This document shows, in pieces, positions 12,310 through 25,131 of a stretch of DNA of 64,000 nt. Each line of letters begins with the position of its first letter. Within the stretch, counting starts at the first letter, position 1. The notes under the pieces are model-generated. The model had not been told where the DNA came from and searched no databases. It saw nothing but the letters and a program-made list of their open reading frames with translations. Source of the stretch: Symbiodinium natans (taxonomy: Eukaryota; Sar; Dinophyceae; Suessiales; Symbiodiniaceae); NCBI GenBank assembly GCA_905221605.1, contig CAJNDS010002605.1, forward strand, positions 197,501 to 261,500, read 5' to 3'. The position numbers and the translations under genes are program-made.

Positions 12310-15300
12310 CCGGGTAGGAAGGGGACGGCTTCAGCACCCTGAAGTCTCATGGTCCTGGTACATGCTACACTGTCCACGGCGGGCGATGGCAAGTTCTGTC
12401 TGGTGATGCGGAAGGGCATCTTGGACGAGGCCGAACACGACAAGTTTAAGCCTTTGCCATGCAACTGGCTTTTCAAACCTTTCATGCAGTAAGGGGCTGC
12501 ATTCTTTCATGGAAGCTGTCCACAGGCCGGGCTATTTTGCAACAGGGCTGAGTCCACAAGCCACAACCACAAGCTGTCTTTCTCTGCCAAGCGTCGGCAA
12601 AAACCAGGAAGCCGGTGACAGTCAGCCCAGAACTACCGAAGAGCATCATGCCCATCGGTTCAATGCGGCAACAAAGATCCTTGGCAAGGTGCTGTGAGCA
12701 AAAAAGGCTGGGTAATGGCTCTGAACGCATGACCCCCCCCACCAGACATTGCAACACAACATTATCATACATTATCACTCAAAGTCAAGCCCCCTTTGCC
12801 AGTCCACACACTAGGTTTACAAGATCAACGGGTGGCTCCATGCACAGGATACTCCAAGGGTCATTGAGGAAGGGGACCAAGAAGAAAAGCAATGCCACCA
12901 TGCCTCGCATGTGCAGCGTAAAGATTTAGTTCTGTGTGACACTCAACTCTCGCGTCGAGAACTTGGGGGCTACTGCGAACCCATCTCTCGAAGCGAGACT
13001 TTGCTGTCATGCTGCTCAGGACCACCCACACATATTCCTTAAAATCGTGGCGGCTATATGTCTTTTCTTGCACCCCTCTGGGAGTTGGCAGTCTGGTATA
13101 GCCCTCTGGTACATAATGCATCTTGCATCATCCCTGCTTTGCACCCCGACTGCATTTGCGACTTGTGTTCTTATCCGTGGTAGACAGGATGGTACACACA
13201 CACAACAAAAAAACATCAAGCCTTGGCGCGAAGAGGAGGACGTGGAAGTTAACTAGAGTAACTAGAGTGGAGCCGGGCAGAACCCCAAGCCCCACATACT
13301 TTCAAGAGATATTGGGAATCCAGGCGCCTGCGAAAACACATCCGGCAACCAGGGCGTCCACCTGAACCAGGTTCAGCTGACGCGGGGCCGGGGTGAAGGG
13401 ACCGGGGTGGGTCGAAAAACCGCCTCTCAGCGCGACCTCCTGTGTGAGTGTGGTCATGTTGACGGGATACCACAGGCTCTCCCACATGGCGGCAAGCTGC
13501 AAGTCCAGGCTCACCTGGCCTTCGAAGGGTTTGAAGTCTTCATGACGAATTACAATCAACCCCCTACCATCCCTATCAGATTCCCCCACCCCCAATACCC
13601 CCAAAAACAAATCTAATCTCCTCGACCGTTTAAATGCCTGAAGCCAGGTAAAACCCAAAGCCATGGCCATCAGTCCGGCACCTGGCTCAAGCCGCGCGAT
13701 TTCAGGTATGATGGGCACCTGTCAAACACCACAAGCCAGAGCGGGTAGGCCAAAGCGGCCAAGCAAAAACAAATCCAGGGCCACGCATGGGACGACCTAT
13801 CTCACAGCCAGTGTGTCAATGAGAGCGGTTATGAGCGCCGCCTTTGCTGAAATCGTGCAAGCGGAAGGGGCCAAAAAAACAGGCAGTGGAGCCACTTTTG
13901 TGCATTTCCATCGGCGCAAACCGCAGAACGGGACTAGGGTTTTATTGCTTCTGCAGAAACAAGCATGCAGTTACCAGCTCTTGAAGCTAAGCTCGAACAG
14001 AACAACCGACAAATCGCCCCCTCGCTGGCACCACAGCCCGGAGTAGTACGCCACGGCAATGGCTCCCACGCTCCAGAAGCCCAGGAAAACCGCCTCAGAG
14101 GCCGCAGCTCTCGGCTCTGGGACGTTTGTAAACTCTCGTGGCTCCTCTTGCCCCCTTCTTCGCTCCCATAACCATCAGAACACATCCTCTACAAGGCTGC
14201 TACGGAGGGAGATCCAAGTCTTATTCTCCAATCTGGAGCCCGCCAGCTCCTGCGGAAGCCAAGGCACCAATCCGTGCTCTCGGAAGAGGAGCCTCTCGGA
14301 CGGGGCAGTCTACCCGAGTTTACTGGTACCCCCAGATGAAACCAAAAAAACAGGTGCCTGATCGGAAAAACCAATTGCAACTATGATCTCATTCCCCTTT
14401 CATTGGCTCGCAAATGCCCGCAACGAACAAGACGCCAACTAGGCCGCGCAGCTGAACTGAGCCGGGCATTGATAACACACCCCGGAAGCAAAACACTATG
14501 AAGATTCAGGGAGGCTTCTGCATATTTCTGCATGACTTGTTGCTTTGCAATCTGTAAGCTCCAGCGCAAATGCCTCGCCACATTCCAGTCTCAACCCCTG
14601 CCAAGTCCCGGGCAATAGGCGAACGCCTCTCTTCTGATGCGTGTGGTCCTGTGAAGCTGAGGCTGCTTTGGTTGAGGGCTTATTGGCCCTATCCCAGGCA
14701 TGGCCCGGTGCCTCAACTTCTACTTTTTCTTCGAACTCTAGCCATCAGGGCTCCCCGCCTCGTTCGCTGCCTTCGTGCGCAGGAACTCCGAAGTCTCGGC
14801 CATATTGGACCGGCCCCAAAGGGAGATCAGTCCTGAGGAAGGATAGAAGGCCCCATCTCCGCCATCCGCTATTCTCGAGCATAGCGTATCTCAGCGTCCC
14901 TACCGCAACATCCTGGCGGCAACGCGAGCAAGAACGGAATTCGCCATCCCCATCGGTTCATCTCCTGCCAGGAATTCTCAAGCGAAGCCTCTGTTGTGGC
15001 TTATTGTCGCATTGTCAATGTTAAGATGCCAAGATTGTGTTTCCTTGTGTGGGTTGGCAGCTGACTTGACCGGCGAACAAAAGCAAGCGTACGTCTTCAC
15101 GCCCTGGCCGTGCCCTGCTGCCTCTGCACCGAGGAGGTTCACGGTCAAGGCTACCACAAGGTTCGCCAGCAAGAAACCTTGCGGCGCTCAACTCACGTGC
15201 TTCTCAAATGCAAAATCTTTCACGCCATACACGCCATGAAGCACTGGCCTGACACTACATGACAGTATAGTCACAAAAGGTTTTTTTCACTGCCAAGTAC

Positions 15301-17170
15301 AGTAATCCCCGAATACGCGTGAAAGCTTCTAGGATGTCCGTTTACAAAATGTACCTGATACCATGCCCGGTAGCCAACGCCGGCAGTCGATGTCAGTATG
15401 CCGGTGCTTGTCCTCTTCCTGATGTTGAAGCGCAAGCAGCTGTCGATAATGGCATTCACCAATACCCGGCAATATCTTCTGAGGTGAAACGGCCCACCCC
15501 ATCACGGGTCTAAATCTGTCTCTTCCTTCGGGGGAAAGGAAACTGGGAATGGCAGTAATCAACCAATGAGCTAACATGCCCGGTTGCAGCGCAGCCCTTT
15601 CTTACGCTCGCATGCACCCCGAACAGTCTCGCCCTAAACCTTACTTCTTAAACATTTCTAAGCGAAGACATCAATCCCAAGAAAGCCATGATTCTGTTCC
15701 GAAGCCCGTCCTCCCCCAGCAGGCGGGGAGGCTATTCATTAAGGGAATGGCGAACATGAGATTCTGAAGACCCCCGGCATTTCGGGCTCTGCAAAGGCCA
15801 ACATTCAAATTTCCCCTACAACATCTGCGTGTGACAAGAAAATGAAGAACCTAAGGCTGAGGTTCTACCCTGTGGGCGTGAAGATTTGCAGAGTTTAGGG
15901 CTGGCCTAAGATCCACAACACTGCTTGCACAAGAGAAAGCCTCAATGCTTTCACTGATCTAATTAGGACATAAAGCCCTTAGAACGCTCAGTGGACCGAG
16001 TAAACTGGGTGAAAAACCTTGGGTAGCTTGTCCAATCAGGCCACCATCCCACGGGCGCCGTCTCCGCAAAGTAGGAGACAATCGGACCGAGCTCACCACC
16101 TGCAAAGGATGTCTCGCAACCATTGTTGGGTCATTGTGGAGTTTGGGACGGGTCTTCTGCGCCTTTCCGTCATAGGCCGATAGGGCCCAGCAGCAATCAC
16201 ACAACGTCATACATTCTTCGGTTTCGAGATCATTTGCAGCTTTGGAGCACAAGGCTTGAAATTACGAGCTGGCTCCAGGGAGCTCAAGGCTTTTGGGACT
16301 CCTCCTCCCCGAGCTACAGGGCCAGCCAGGAACCTCGAGAATCGCTCGCTTCCTCTACCCGCATGGCCGCAGTTGAAAATCATGTTGAGAGTAGGTCCCC
16401 AAGGATCCTCGAAGTCACCCTGCCAGAGCCCAAATCACGAGTTCAAATTTCAAATCTCAAGGCCTGCACTGAGGCCCTGCAGAGCGCGGAGAATGAGCAG
16501 CCTTGGACATGAGAAGTTGCATATGATTGATTTTGGTCAAGGTGTTATGCTTTGTTCTGCTGCGATATTAGGCCATCTGCTGTCAGAGGGGCAGGACCAA
16601 GCCCAGGGTGCCACACACCTCGCCTTGGCTCGGGACATGAGCTTGCGAGGGATGTGCTCAGATGCCACTACCACCAACATCCACCAAACCTCCCATGTTC
16701 AGTGCTACTTCTTTGGGCAAGCTTGCTGAGTTTGCAACCCTTTGTGGGTGTGCCTTAAGGCCTTGAGGCTTGGAAGCTCTAGCCGTCCCGCATGACGCAG
16801 CCCGGTCGCCGCAGCAGTCAGCTGTTGGCAGCCTGGGTTGTCACGAAGAAACGAGCAAGGCATTATGCAACTTGGACCACGGATCATCACGGACCCCCCC
16901 CCACCCCTCACAGCAATGAGATGCAAAAACCGCTGTACATAACCGTGGGTCGGCTTTCTGCGTTGCAGCCGGCCACATGCCAAGGAGCGTGAAGCAAATC
17001 ACAACTCAAAGCCACACAAAGGATCACAAGGAGCTGAACAGTCCACGCGGCAAACCTTGGCCCACAGTGGCCAGCAGCATGCCGACCAGTGAGTGGAGGA
17101 CTGCAGGACGCCTCTCCGGAGAGTCTTGACATGTTTTGGTGCCTAGAAGTATAGGCTAGGGCACGCCCGC

Positions 17171-17782
17171 TTGCTGAAACCACTCAAAAAAAAGACAGCC
17201 GGCCTTTTGAATGCCCTGCCCTATCTGGTTTATGTGAGTCGGCATTGCCAAAATGAGTATGGCACAACAAGGCGTCCGCAGCGGGCTCAGGCCATTCTTC
17301 GGAGTGTATCATCCATCGAGGATATCAAGCTGCATTCAAAACACTCACATCGGAGGCATTTCAACCGTCAACATCTAGTTTCTACACGCTGCGCATCTGG
17401 ACTGCCAGCGTCTGATGACATCAACTCGCTCCCGAAAAATCCAGATTCGGAGTCGCAAGCCCCCAAAATCCCCCAGAAGGGGTGGCGTCAAGACACAACA
17501 AGCAACTCCGCCCCGCCACGAACCTGCCGAATCTATCGGCGAGCCAACCTGATATGGTTCAGAAGGTGTCGCTTTCAGTGGGGAGGCAACATTTCAGCGG
17601 GGAGGCTGCAATCCACAAGCCTACTTGCACTTGCCATCCGGGCTGTATTGTGGGCGACGTCTGGCAAACCAGCATCTGATGTCCAGAAAAATGAAGCTTG
17701 GGAAGAAGGAAAGCAGATAATGAAACGTGTAGTTCAAAAGAGTCACCAAGTTCAGCCAACTTCAACTAAGCCTGTACCGTGA
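17171..17782 (+). other. Unassigned 203-codon open frame
   Basis: This is one of the longest plus-strand frames in the first 40 kb. The product would be basic (many Lys, Arg and His) with no signal peptide, membrane segment or motif I recognise. Alternative frames within it (17482-17679 plus, 17559-17765 minus) are also open. A real coding role is possible but unsupported. Confidence 0.12.
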
Positions 17783-18658
17783 GTCGCACCGCCCCGAGCC
17801 AAACCTGAGGCTTGTGCCATTCAGCAAGCCGCCCACAGGCCGAAGCACAAAAGTCACGGTGTAGCCAACCTGAGCAACTCCGACTTTCTGAGAGTCTGAG
17901 ACCAAAGCCATGCACAGGTCTGCTAATTGTTTCAGGCTGATGGCATGTACGTTGCCCGTGGCACCAGCCAGATCTGGGCTGTTACATCAACGCAGCGAAT
18001 GGCCCGCGTGATCGAGTGATATCAAGTGGTGCCTAGCTAGAGCGTCTTTTTCCGTGAGTTGGTGCAGCCTGGCGACCCAGGTGAAGAAGGTAGACTCGTG
18101 AAAGAACACAACTCGGAGATTCACCGCCAGAAAGCCTTGCCCAGATTCACACGCGCATGAGGATTCGGTTTACAGCTCGTGAGATCAAGAATTATGTATG
18201 ACTCCTCTTCTGCGCTTGCAGAAGGTACAAGAAAACCCAGAAAGACGAGAGTGGAGGAGACGCCGCGACGACCTGATTAAAGAACTTTTGAAGAACACGG
18301 CGCTACCATGAAGGTCGGACAGTCCTGAAAACGTCTCCAAGGCGCCATAGATCCCGAACTCGTACCACTCCTGGGGCAGAAATGGTTTGTGGCCGACCTC
18401 CATCCAAGGGGTCCAGCGCACCCCATGCTCCCCTCTCCCACCCCGCATGGTAAATTACTTGCACAGTCCCCGCCGCCCACAGCCGCCCTCACCCGAACCC
18501 GCACTCCCAGCCTGTCTGAACACTTATGTGGTGTTTCGACTGTGGTGCCCTGTGCTTGCAGGCAGCGAACCTACTCACAAGCTGCTTTGTTCCCCACCCT
18601 CGGTGTGGGGTTGTTAGATTTTAAACTCAACTCTTCTCCTCGCCCGGAACTCTTCTCC

Positions 18659-18798
18659 GGAGTGCCCAGCCCCAGAGTCTCCCTGGAGTGCCCAACCCAG
18701 AGTCTTGCTGGCGTGCCCAACCCCAGAGTGTCCCCGGAGTGCCCAGCCCAGAGTCTTTCTGGAGTGCCCAACCCCAGAGTCTCCCTGAGTGCCCAACC
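18659..18798. repeat. Minisatellite with alternating 26- and 25-bp units
   Basis: Five full units plus a partial sixth follow the pattern GGAGTGCCCAACCCCAGAG followed by TCTCCCT-like ends. Unit lengths alternate 26, 25, 26, 25, 26, so the higher-order period is 51 bp, or 17 codons. As a result a repeated peptide (SPRVS/GVPNP on plus, RETLGLGTP on minus) stays open on both strands. I regard the open frames as a consequence of the repeat rather than evidence of a gene. Confidence 0.85.
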
Positions 18799-19362
18799 TA
18801 CCAAAAGAGGGTGGGGATATTCGAAGTAAAAAAACTCTACTTAAAAAATTTTTGTCTGCATTTCACCAGCCATGCTAAACAGGACAGAGGCTACACAGCC
18901 ACAAAGCTCCCCCAGCCAACAGCCTCTCTTGAGCATGTCATGGCATGTCGCTCGGCTGCGCTTCAGCTCGCCCTTGGAGAACGCTAGCGATAGCCCTAAC
19001 GATAAAGTTGGAGATCGAAGTGAACCTTTTGCCAGCACGTGACTCTGCAAAGCAGATCGGATAGGAACGCTCCAGGCCCTTCAATCCAAGAGCCGCAGCC
19101 TTCACCCGTCAGCCCTGTAAGTGCGCAGGTCTGTGAGGCAATTGGGCAAACAATCCTCTGGATCTTTTCCTGAAAGAGATGATGGGAGAGGAGGATAGTG
19201 GATGTCCCATGCGGTTCGCAGGTGACAACAAACTCTTTGCAAGGTCAGGCTGCAAGGGTGCACAAGGTATTGGGGCTGTGACTTGTGTTTCTCAGGATGG
19301 GCCACCTCAGATAGGCCCTCTCGGCTTGATCGCTCGCATGCGAACGCCCTTGAGTGAAACAT

Positions 19363-19459
19363 GGGGTTTACGATATTAGGGGGTACCCTACCTTATGATA
19401 AAGGGATCCGACTATTTGGGGGACTACATTAGGGGTGCCCTATTTTCGTATGTAAACCC
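19363..19459. mobile_element. MITE-like small dispersed repeat, copy 1
   Basis: This segment of about 97 bp begins GGGTTTAC and ends with the exact complement GTAAACCC. It shares a core (TATTAGGGGGT, GGGATCC, TATTTGGGGG, CCCT.TTTTCGTA) with 24251-24344, at about three quarters identity by eye. Small size, terminal inverted repeats and dispersed copies fit a non-autonomous DNA element. No clear target duplication was found. Confidence 0.5.
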
Positions 19460-19723
19460 TGCTCCTATACCCGCAGTGCTCTTGAGCATCTGACGCCTTA
19501 AACAACTGTGCCAAGTCTCGAGGATATTTCCCAGGAACAGCGGCCACACTTGTCGGAGCTGCTCCGCAAGGCTTTGAGAGTCCGGCATGCCTCAGATTGA
19601 TGGAGACGGAGCCAGAAATGGGAACCTCCACTGCGGGAACTTATTCTGCGGGCCCTGAACCCCGCCAGCCCAAACCGCACTACATGTTATATATTATATA
19701 TAATCGAATATGGTATAGGCAAG

Positions 19724-19759
19724 TATAATATAATATAATAGAATAGAATAGAATAGAAT
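19724..19759. repeat. (TAATA)/(GAATA) pentanucleotide microsatellite
   Basis: AATAT units turn into five-base GAATA units. AT-rich sequence extends upstream to 19681. Simple repeat with no coding role. Confidence 0.85.
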
Positions 19760-22700
19760 GTGAATATCTAAACCTTAGCACGGCGACTAGGAGGTGCCCG
19801 ACGGGGCTGGACTCTTGCAAGCAAGCTGCCGCATACGCGTGGACGCTTTACAACCGGATGTTTTGAGAAACGGCTGCGCGATGCACGAGCGGCATTGTCC
19901 AATTCCAGCCACACAATCAACGACCTTCACCTAGGGTTCTAGTCTACCGTCACCTTCTTAAGACGCAGGCAACACGCTCCGTGTGTTGGTATGCACGCAG
20001 CCGGCTAGCCAATTTACGGGGAATGAACGCGGTTAGAAGCTTCAAAGCCGAGCCTCCCAAGCCTACAGCACGATTGCGCCGGCACTCTGCGGCCAGAAAC
20101 GATACTGCATTTGATCAGAAATTGCCGAAGCTGAAAATCTCCACAAGTGCATTGTTGAACCGTCCATCAAGGCTTGCCATTCCGCTCGACTGTCCTGCAA
20201 CCAAACGCAAGGTCACTAAGTCAAAAACATCAACAAGAACACCACCTGCACCCGTCAGGCACCCAAGTCCCACAAAGGGTGGGGGCTTTTTAACTTTTGT
20301 ATCCCCAAGCCTAGCTGCCTAGCTGTGAAGCACTTCGAGGCCCTGGCAGCTTCTTGACAGGGTCATGAAGCCCCTGGAGGGATGCGGTCTGAACACTGCA
20401 TGTGGGCACTGCCAGAGGGCACCAGAGCAACACATAGCACACATGGCAGCCACCAATACAGTTTGTATTGAATCCCCAGAAACTTCAATGTTGGGGTTGT
20501 CTCCTGGATCCTACAACGGCCCTGAAATGAAAGCACCTGAAAGCCATCAATGTGCTGCTGTCTGGGTACTTTTTAGGCGCTGGATTCCCAGTGGCCCTTT
20601 TCTGCTTTCTAGCAGCTCTTTCTTGATCTTCCCTGCCTCTCTCAAGTGACACAGCCGCCGTAGCGTTCGCCAGGCCAGGTAGGGAGAGTGCCTGTTGCAG
20701 AAAGGCAGTTGGGTCTGAGGCCCAGGTCCTAATTTACAAAAGCTGTGAGACTGTTGCTCGGATCCAAAGTTCAAATCTGAGTACTACTGGGATTACTGCC
20801 AGCTGAAGTGTACCCGGAGCTCTCTGGCTACATACCTCGATGAGTTTCCCGCTTTGGGGGCTGCCATTGGCTGCCTTTGCCTTCCGACGCCGATGGAGCC
20901 CTCAAGACTGCAAACAGGTCCCCTCATCCAAAGCAAAAACGCTGAACTCCTTTCGCTGTCCAAGAGGCCACTTCCCCGGCTCGGACAGGGCACATTTGAC
21001 CTCGCATTAGTAACTCCGTGCGCTAGTATCTCCGTGCAGTAAGGCAAGCTTGGCGTCTTTTTTGGCAGGGGGGATCACATAAAGTTTTCAGGCACCTCAA
21101 AGGTAAACGGGTTGCCTACCATGATCTGACCTGTGGAGATGCTCGAACGGCCTAGGGACTTGAAGCCGGTCAAGACAGAAATTGACACTGTACAACCAAA
21201 TTCATGCTCGGGCCCTACTTTGATTGCAAGCAAGAAGCATCATAGTACATGTGTCCATCCACCTGCTGCAGCACCACGGCATCTACTGGTCCGCACCAAG
21301 GGCACTGTCGGGGCACTGCATGCCAGGCTTCGACAGAAATTAGGACAAATACGTTCCTTGGGAACGTGGGAAAGCGCAACGTTGCAAGTCCATCGACATG
21401 ACAAGTGAGCTGGTGCAGCTACATCCTTAGGACTTTTAGATGTACCACGATGTACCACCTGTAGAAGATCTTTCTGTTGCCTACTGTAGAGGTACTCGAA
21501 GTGGAGGAAATGCTCGTGCCGTGGGGCCAAGGTCTTCTGCAAAACCCGACTTGCTCGGCTTTGCTACCGATTGCCCCTCGAAGCCCTTGCCAAGAATTAT
21601 AAACCTCAGCTGCAGGCCTTTTTGGAGCCAGAGAAACAAAATTAGGGAACACAGGCCTGTTGCAGCAGAACTGTGTTTCGTCTGGCCTGCCCGGATGCCA
21701 ACTAGCTAACAGTGCCCGAGCCCCTTCGCAACCAGAAGCGGACGGGCCTTGGTGTGTCCGCACACACGAAGTGCAAGCTCGGGCAAAGGCTTCCAGCTGC
21801 ACCACTCGGAAGGGCCCTTGGCCTGCACAGGGTCTCTGTTCCGCGTGAAGTTGCAGATGTTGCTCCGTGCTTCCACGCACGACTACAAGGCGGACGACAT
21901 CTCCCTACTTCCGAACAGCAAATTCTAAATCCGCCCCCTTCTCTCACCAGAATGATGTGCACAAATACAGCACAATTGCAATAATATTTCACGGTGTGCC
22001 AGATGGAGGCCTACAGGGTCCGGGAGAGAGAGAAGTCCCGTTGCAAGAGCTTTCCTCATCCACGCACATGACTCTCTGCGCCTGGTAACCATAGGACTCC
22101 AGGAAAGCAGCCACATCGCTTGAGACCACGGTGCTGGGCAAATCCCGCAGCAGTACCGGGCTCTCATTGCCAGCAACCACCTGAATTACAGAGGATCGTT
22201 TGGTCTCTCGACCGGCGACCAGAGCGTGTCGGGAATACGAAAGTAGGGTTTCCTGCGGGATTCCAGACTTCTTAGAAGCCATCTTATCGAGCATGTGCCA
22301 TCTTGCAGTTGGGACCCTAAAGCAACTATTGCCATGCTGCTACGTAGGGCCATGTGATGGGCGATATGCCTGTCATCCATCATATAACATTCTTTTGCCA
22401 TATGACATCCGTTTCAGTCCAATTCTGGCGAATCGTACATGCACAGCTGTCTGATCAGTGAGGGTTCCAATTGTGATGTGAAATGCCACGTGTTGCGTTA
22501 GTGTAGGGTGGGCGGGAAGCAGACCATTTCGCAACAACCCGACAATCAGCAGAGGGGACAGGAGCGCTGAAGCCAACACTAGACACCCACATTCGTCTCC
22601 CACATTCGTCGCCACGTGCTGCCTTCAGCTCTTCGCCCGAATCAGCGCTGTTCACAGTCATCAAAATGTCTTAAACAAGTGAGAAGTCAGAGCTGATAGC

Positions 22701-23766
22701 TGTATACATTTCTTCTTCCAGCGCTGCTGGGCGTTTATTAAAGACTAGCTCGGCTTGTGCGGACTTTATGACTGACAAGGTGCAGGCCCACAACATCCTT
22801 CGAATGGCTACACTTGCTTGTTGGCCATCATGCCAAAAACCTAGGACAAACAAACCTAAGCCAACGGCAGCGGTACACGAGAATCTTGCAGCAAGACGAG
22901 AACTCTCCAAGCATGCTTCTCTCTCTGTGTATCCGCCTTATCGGAAGTGCACAGTAGAACGCTGGAAAGCTAGGTATGTCTAAGAAGCAAAGTCCAAAAA
23001 AAACAAAATCACAGCATGGACCCATCCTAGAGGCTTGCGCAGCTCCATCCTCCAGAGTGCTCGCCTGATGGCGCGCTCATTTCAATGCACTGCTTCTAAA
23101 CAAAGAGCCCGGTGCCACCGCACCATTTCAAAATGGTAGCCTGTGGCTTGAACTGCTGCTCAAACCTTGAGGTCCCAGCCGAACCCGGGCACTTGCTTTC
23201 TGAGTCTACTTCAAGTAGCAGAGCGAGATCACGAGTTTACCAACCCTGGCCCTGCAATTTACAAGCCGACCGAAGCAGGACACACAAAGGAGATACTTGG
23301 ACTTCCGATGATGCGGCAGTGCTTGGCCAGAACCTCTTTAGCTGCACGGTGATGCGAAGCTAAGCAAAGCCCTGAGCGCTACTTGCCCGACAGCCTGACC
23401 ACGCGGAGCAGCAAAGGCCGTTGCCAAGAAACCTCATTGCAGGCCATCGTTCGAAAAAGGTCTCGAAGAAACTGCCCAAGTAAGTTGTGCACCAAGCCAT
23501 GGGCATGCTCGGGATCATGCAACCCGGCCCGGAGCACACTGGCCCAGAAACGCTTGACGGCTTTCTGCCGGCCAAGTGAAAGGATAAAAGTGGTCCTGCG
23601 TTCTCCTTGTCGGAGCCAGTTTATTTGCCGAACTGAAATCGACTTTGCAGGGTCGACGGGAAAATCTGACTCGGAAACCAGAAACGAAAAGTTCGAGAAC
23701 CAGGCCTGTGAGAACAGCTGGAATCGGCGGATTTGGAAAGCAGGAAACGGGTACTTGATGTGACTA
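19760..23766. other. Mostly unassigned sequence
   Basis: Apart from a weak RRM-like exon candidate at 22013-22252, I recognise no gene. Open frames on both strands overlap heavily. Nothing resembles an RNA gene or mobile element. Confidence 0.45.
22013..22252 (-). CDS. Possible exon of an RRM-like RNA-binding protein (weak)
   Basis: On the minus strand a stretch of about 79 codons contains SPVLLRDLPSTVVSSDV followed by AAFLESYGY. This order resembles the first strand (RNP2) and first helix of an RRM domain. The segment is preceded by CCGCAG, a plausible splice acceptor, and followed by GTAGGC, a plausible donor. The second half of an RRM (RNP1, K/R-G-F/Y-G/A-F/Y) is not visible here and would need another exon. 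No neighbouring exon was identified. It could be chance similarity. Confidence 0.2.
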
Positions 23767-23884
23767 CCCTCGCCCACCCCCCCCCCCCCCCCCTCGCCCC
23801 ACCCCCCCCGCCCCCCCCCCCCCCCCACCTCTCAACCCCCCCAACCCACCACCCCTCGCCCCACCCCTCGCCCCACCCCGCCCC
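23767..23884 (+). repeat. C-rich tract with long poly(C) runs and CACCCCTCGCC units
   Basis: Poly(C) runs up to about 15 are broken by TCG or A and merge into a degenerate CCCCACCCCTCG repeat. The minus strand is a strong candidate for G-quadruplex formation. The minus frame across it encodes a Gly/Trp/Val string and is not a gene. Confidence 0.9.
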
Positions 23885-24250
23885 AAACCGCAGTTGACGT
23901 GCAGCTTCTAATTCGGTCAGTTTCTGATTTACAGTTGCCTATTCGTAGTTCTGGAACGCAGGCTGGTTTCTGATTTCTTTCACTGATCCACATTGAAGTG
24001 CAGATGGATCGCGCCATGCTTATGCAAAACTACAGAATACCGCTTGCTTTCTTTGTGTAATTACAAACGGACAGCCTAGCGTGGAACAACTCGGGGTCCC
24101 CAACCTCAACTTCCAAGGCAGCAAAGCTCCCATGGTTTGCTCAAACAAGGGCTCGGTGCTAGAACCCTTGGCATCCCTTGGCCATCTTCCAACTAACAAC
24201 ATGAATGCCCCCCTTGGCGGGCCGTGGATCGGCTTCGGCATCCACAAACT

Positions 24251-24344
24251 AGTATTAGGGCAGTATTAGGGGGTCCTCCTTCTTAATAAGGGGATCCTAG
24301 TATTTGGGGGTCTATATTGGGGGTCCCCTCTTTTCGTAAACTCC
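24251..24344. mobile_element. MITE-like small dispersed repeat, copy 2
   Basis: This is homologous to 19363-19459, sharing TATTAGGGGGT near the left end and TTTTCGTAAACTCC at the right. The left inverted repeat is less well preserved than in copy 1. There is no coding capacity. Confidence 0.45.
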
Positions 24345-25099
24345 GATATGGTTCGAACAGCTGTACTAAGTCTAACTACACCCCACCAACATCTGAGCAC
24401 CGCACCAATGCTGGCGATGAAGGCCAAAAACAGAGGAATCCGACGAAACCTCTGTGATCTCATCTGCAGGCCTACAAAGTATGTGTAGATACAGCTAGAC
24501 ACATACATATAGACATGGTAGATAAGAGCACATTGCTAAATGGCACTCTTTTGGATGGCTGTATCACGTCAACATTCAGGCCTCCTTCCCTGAGAGGCAG
24601 TGCCTTGAGGCATGGCTTGGCTGCTGCTGTCACCCAACTAGCCGGTCAGGAACGCTGAAAATTTGGAGCTTGTAGCACCTAATTAGTCCCTGGATTTCTG
24701 TATAGAGGTTGCACAAATGCGTCTGGTTGGGAAGAGTCTTCGAAGCTGAACCATGCAAAAGCATCATCAGTGGCTCTTGAGCCACGAAAGATATTGCGCG
24801 CTCTCGCAGGGAACCTCTGCGACCTTTACTATCACGCTGGCCATGGCTCTGCGCAGAACTATCGGCTGAGCACGTTGACCTTAAATTGAGAGTCTAAGGA
24901 CATATGCGGGGATTCACTCGTTCAGATGCGACAGAAATTGGCATGTTCAAGTTCAAGCCAGGTAAAGGTCATGTATGGCCACAAGCTCAGAACCAGAAAG
25001 CCCTCTCTGTTTGAAGTGGTCAACAATTTCCGCAGAAGTCGCCGAAGCACAAGACCTCAACCCAGAGCAACTAAGCTAACTAAATGTGGGATCAAGCAC

Positions 25100-25131
25100 A
25101 ACCCTAAACCCTAAACCCGAAACCCTAAACG
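25100..25131. repeat. Short telomere-like tract
   Basis: Four CCCTAAA or CCCGAAA heptamers occur in tandem, matching the TTTAGGG-type telomere unit on the minus strand. Internal position. Confidence 0.7.

Larger units (their letters stand above)
9753..18658. other. No recognisable gene; unassigned sequence
   Basis: This is a long stretch with short frames on both strands. The longest are a plus-strand frame of 189 codons (9827-10396) and one of 203 codons (17171-17782, listed separately). None shows a known domain. A run of 15 G lies at 12295-12309. I see no tRNA or rRNA. Confidence 0.5.
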
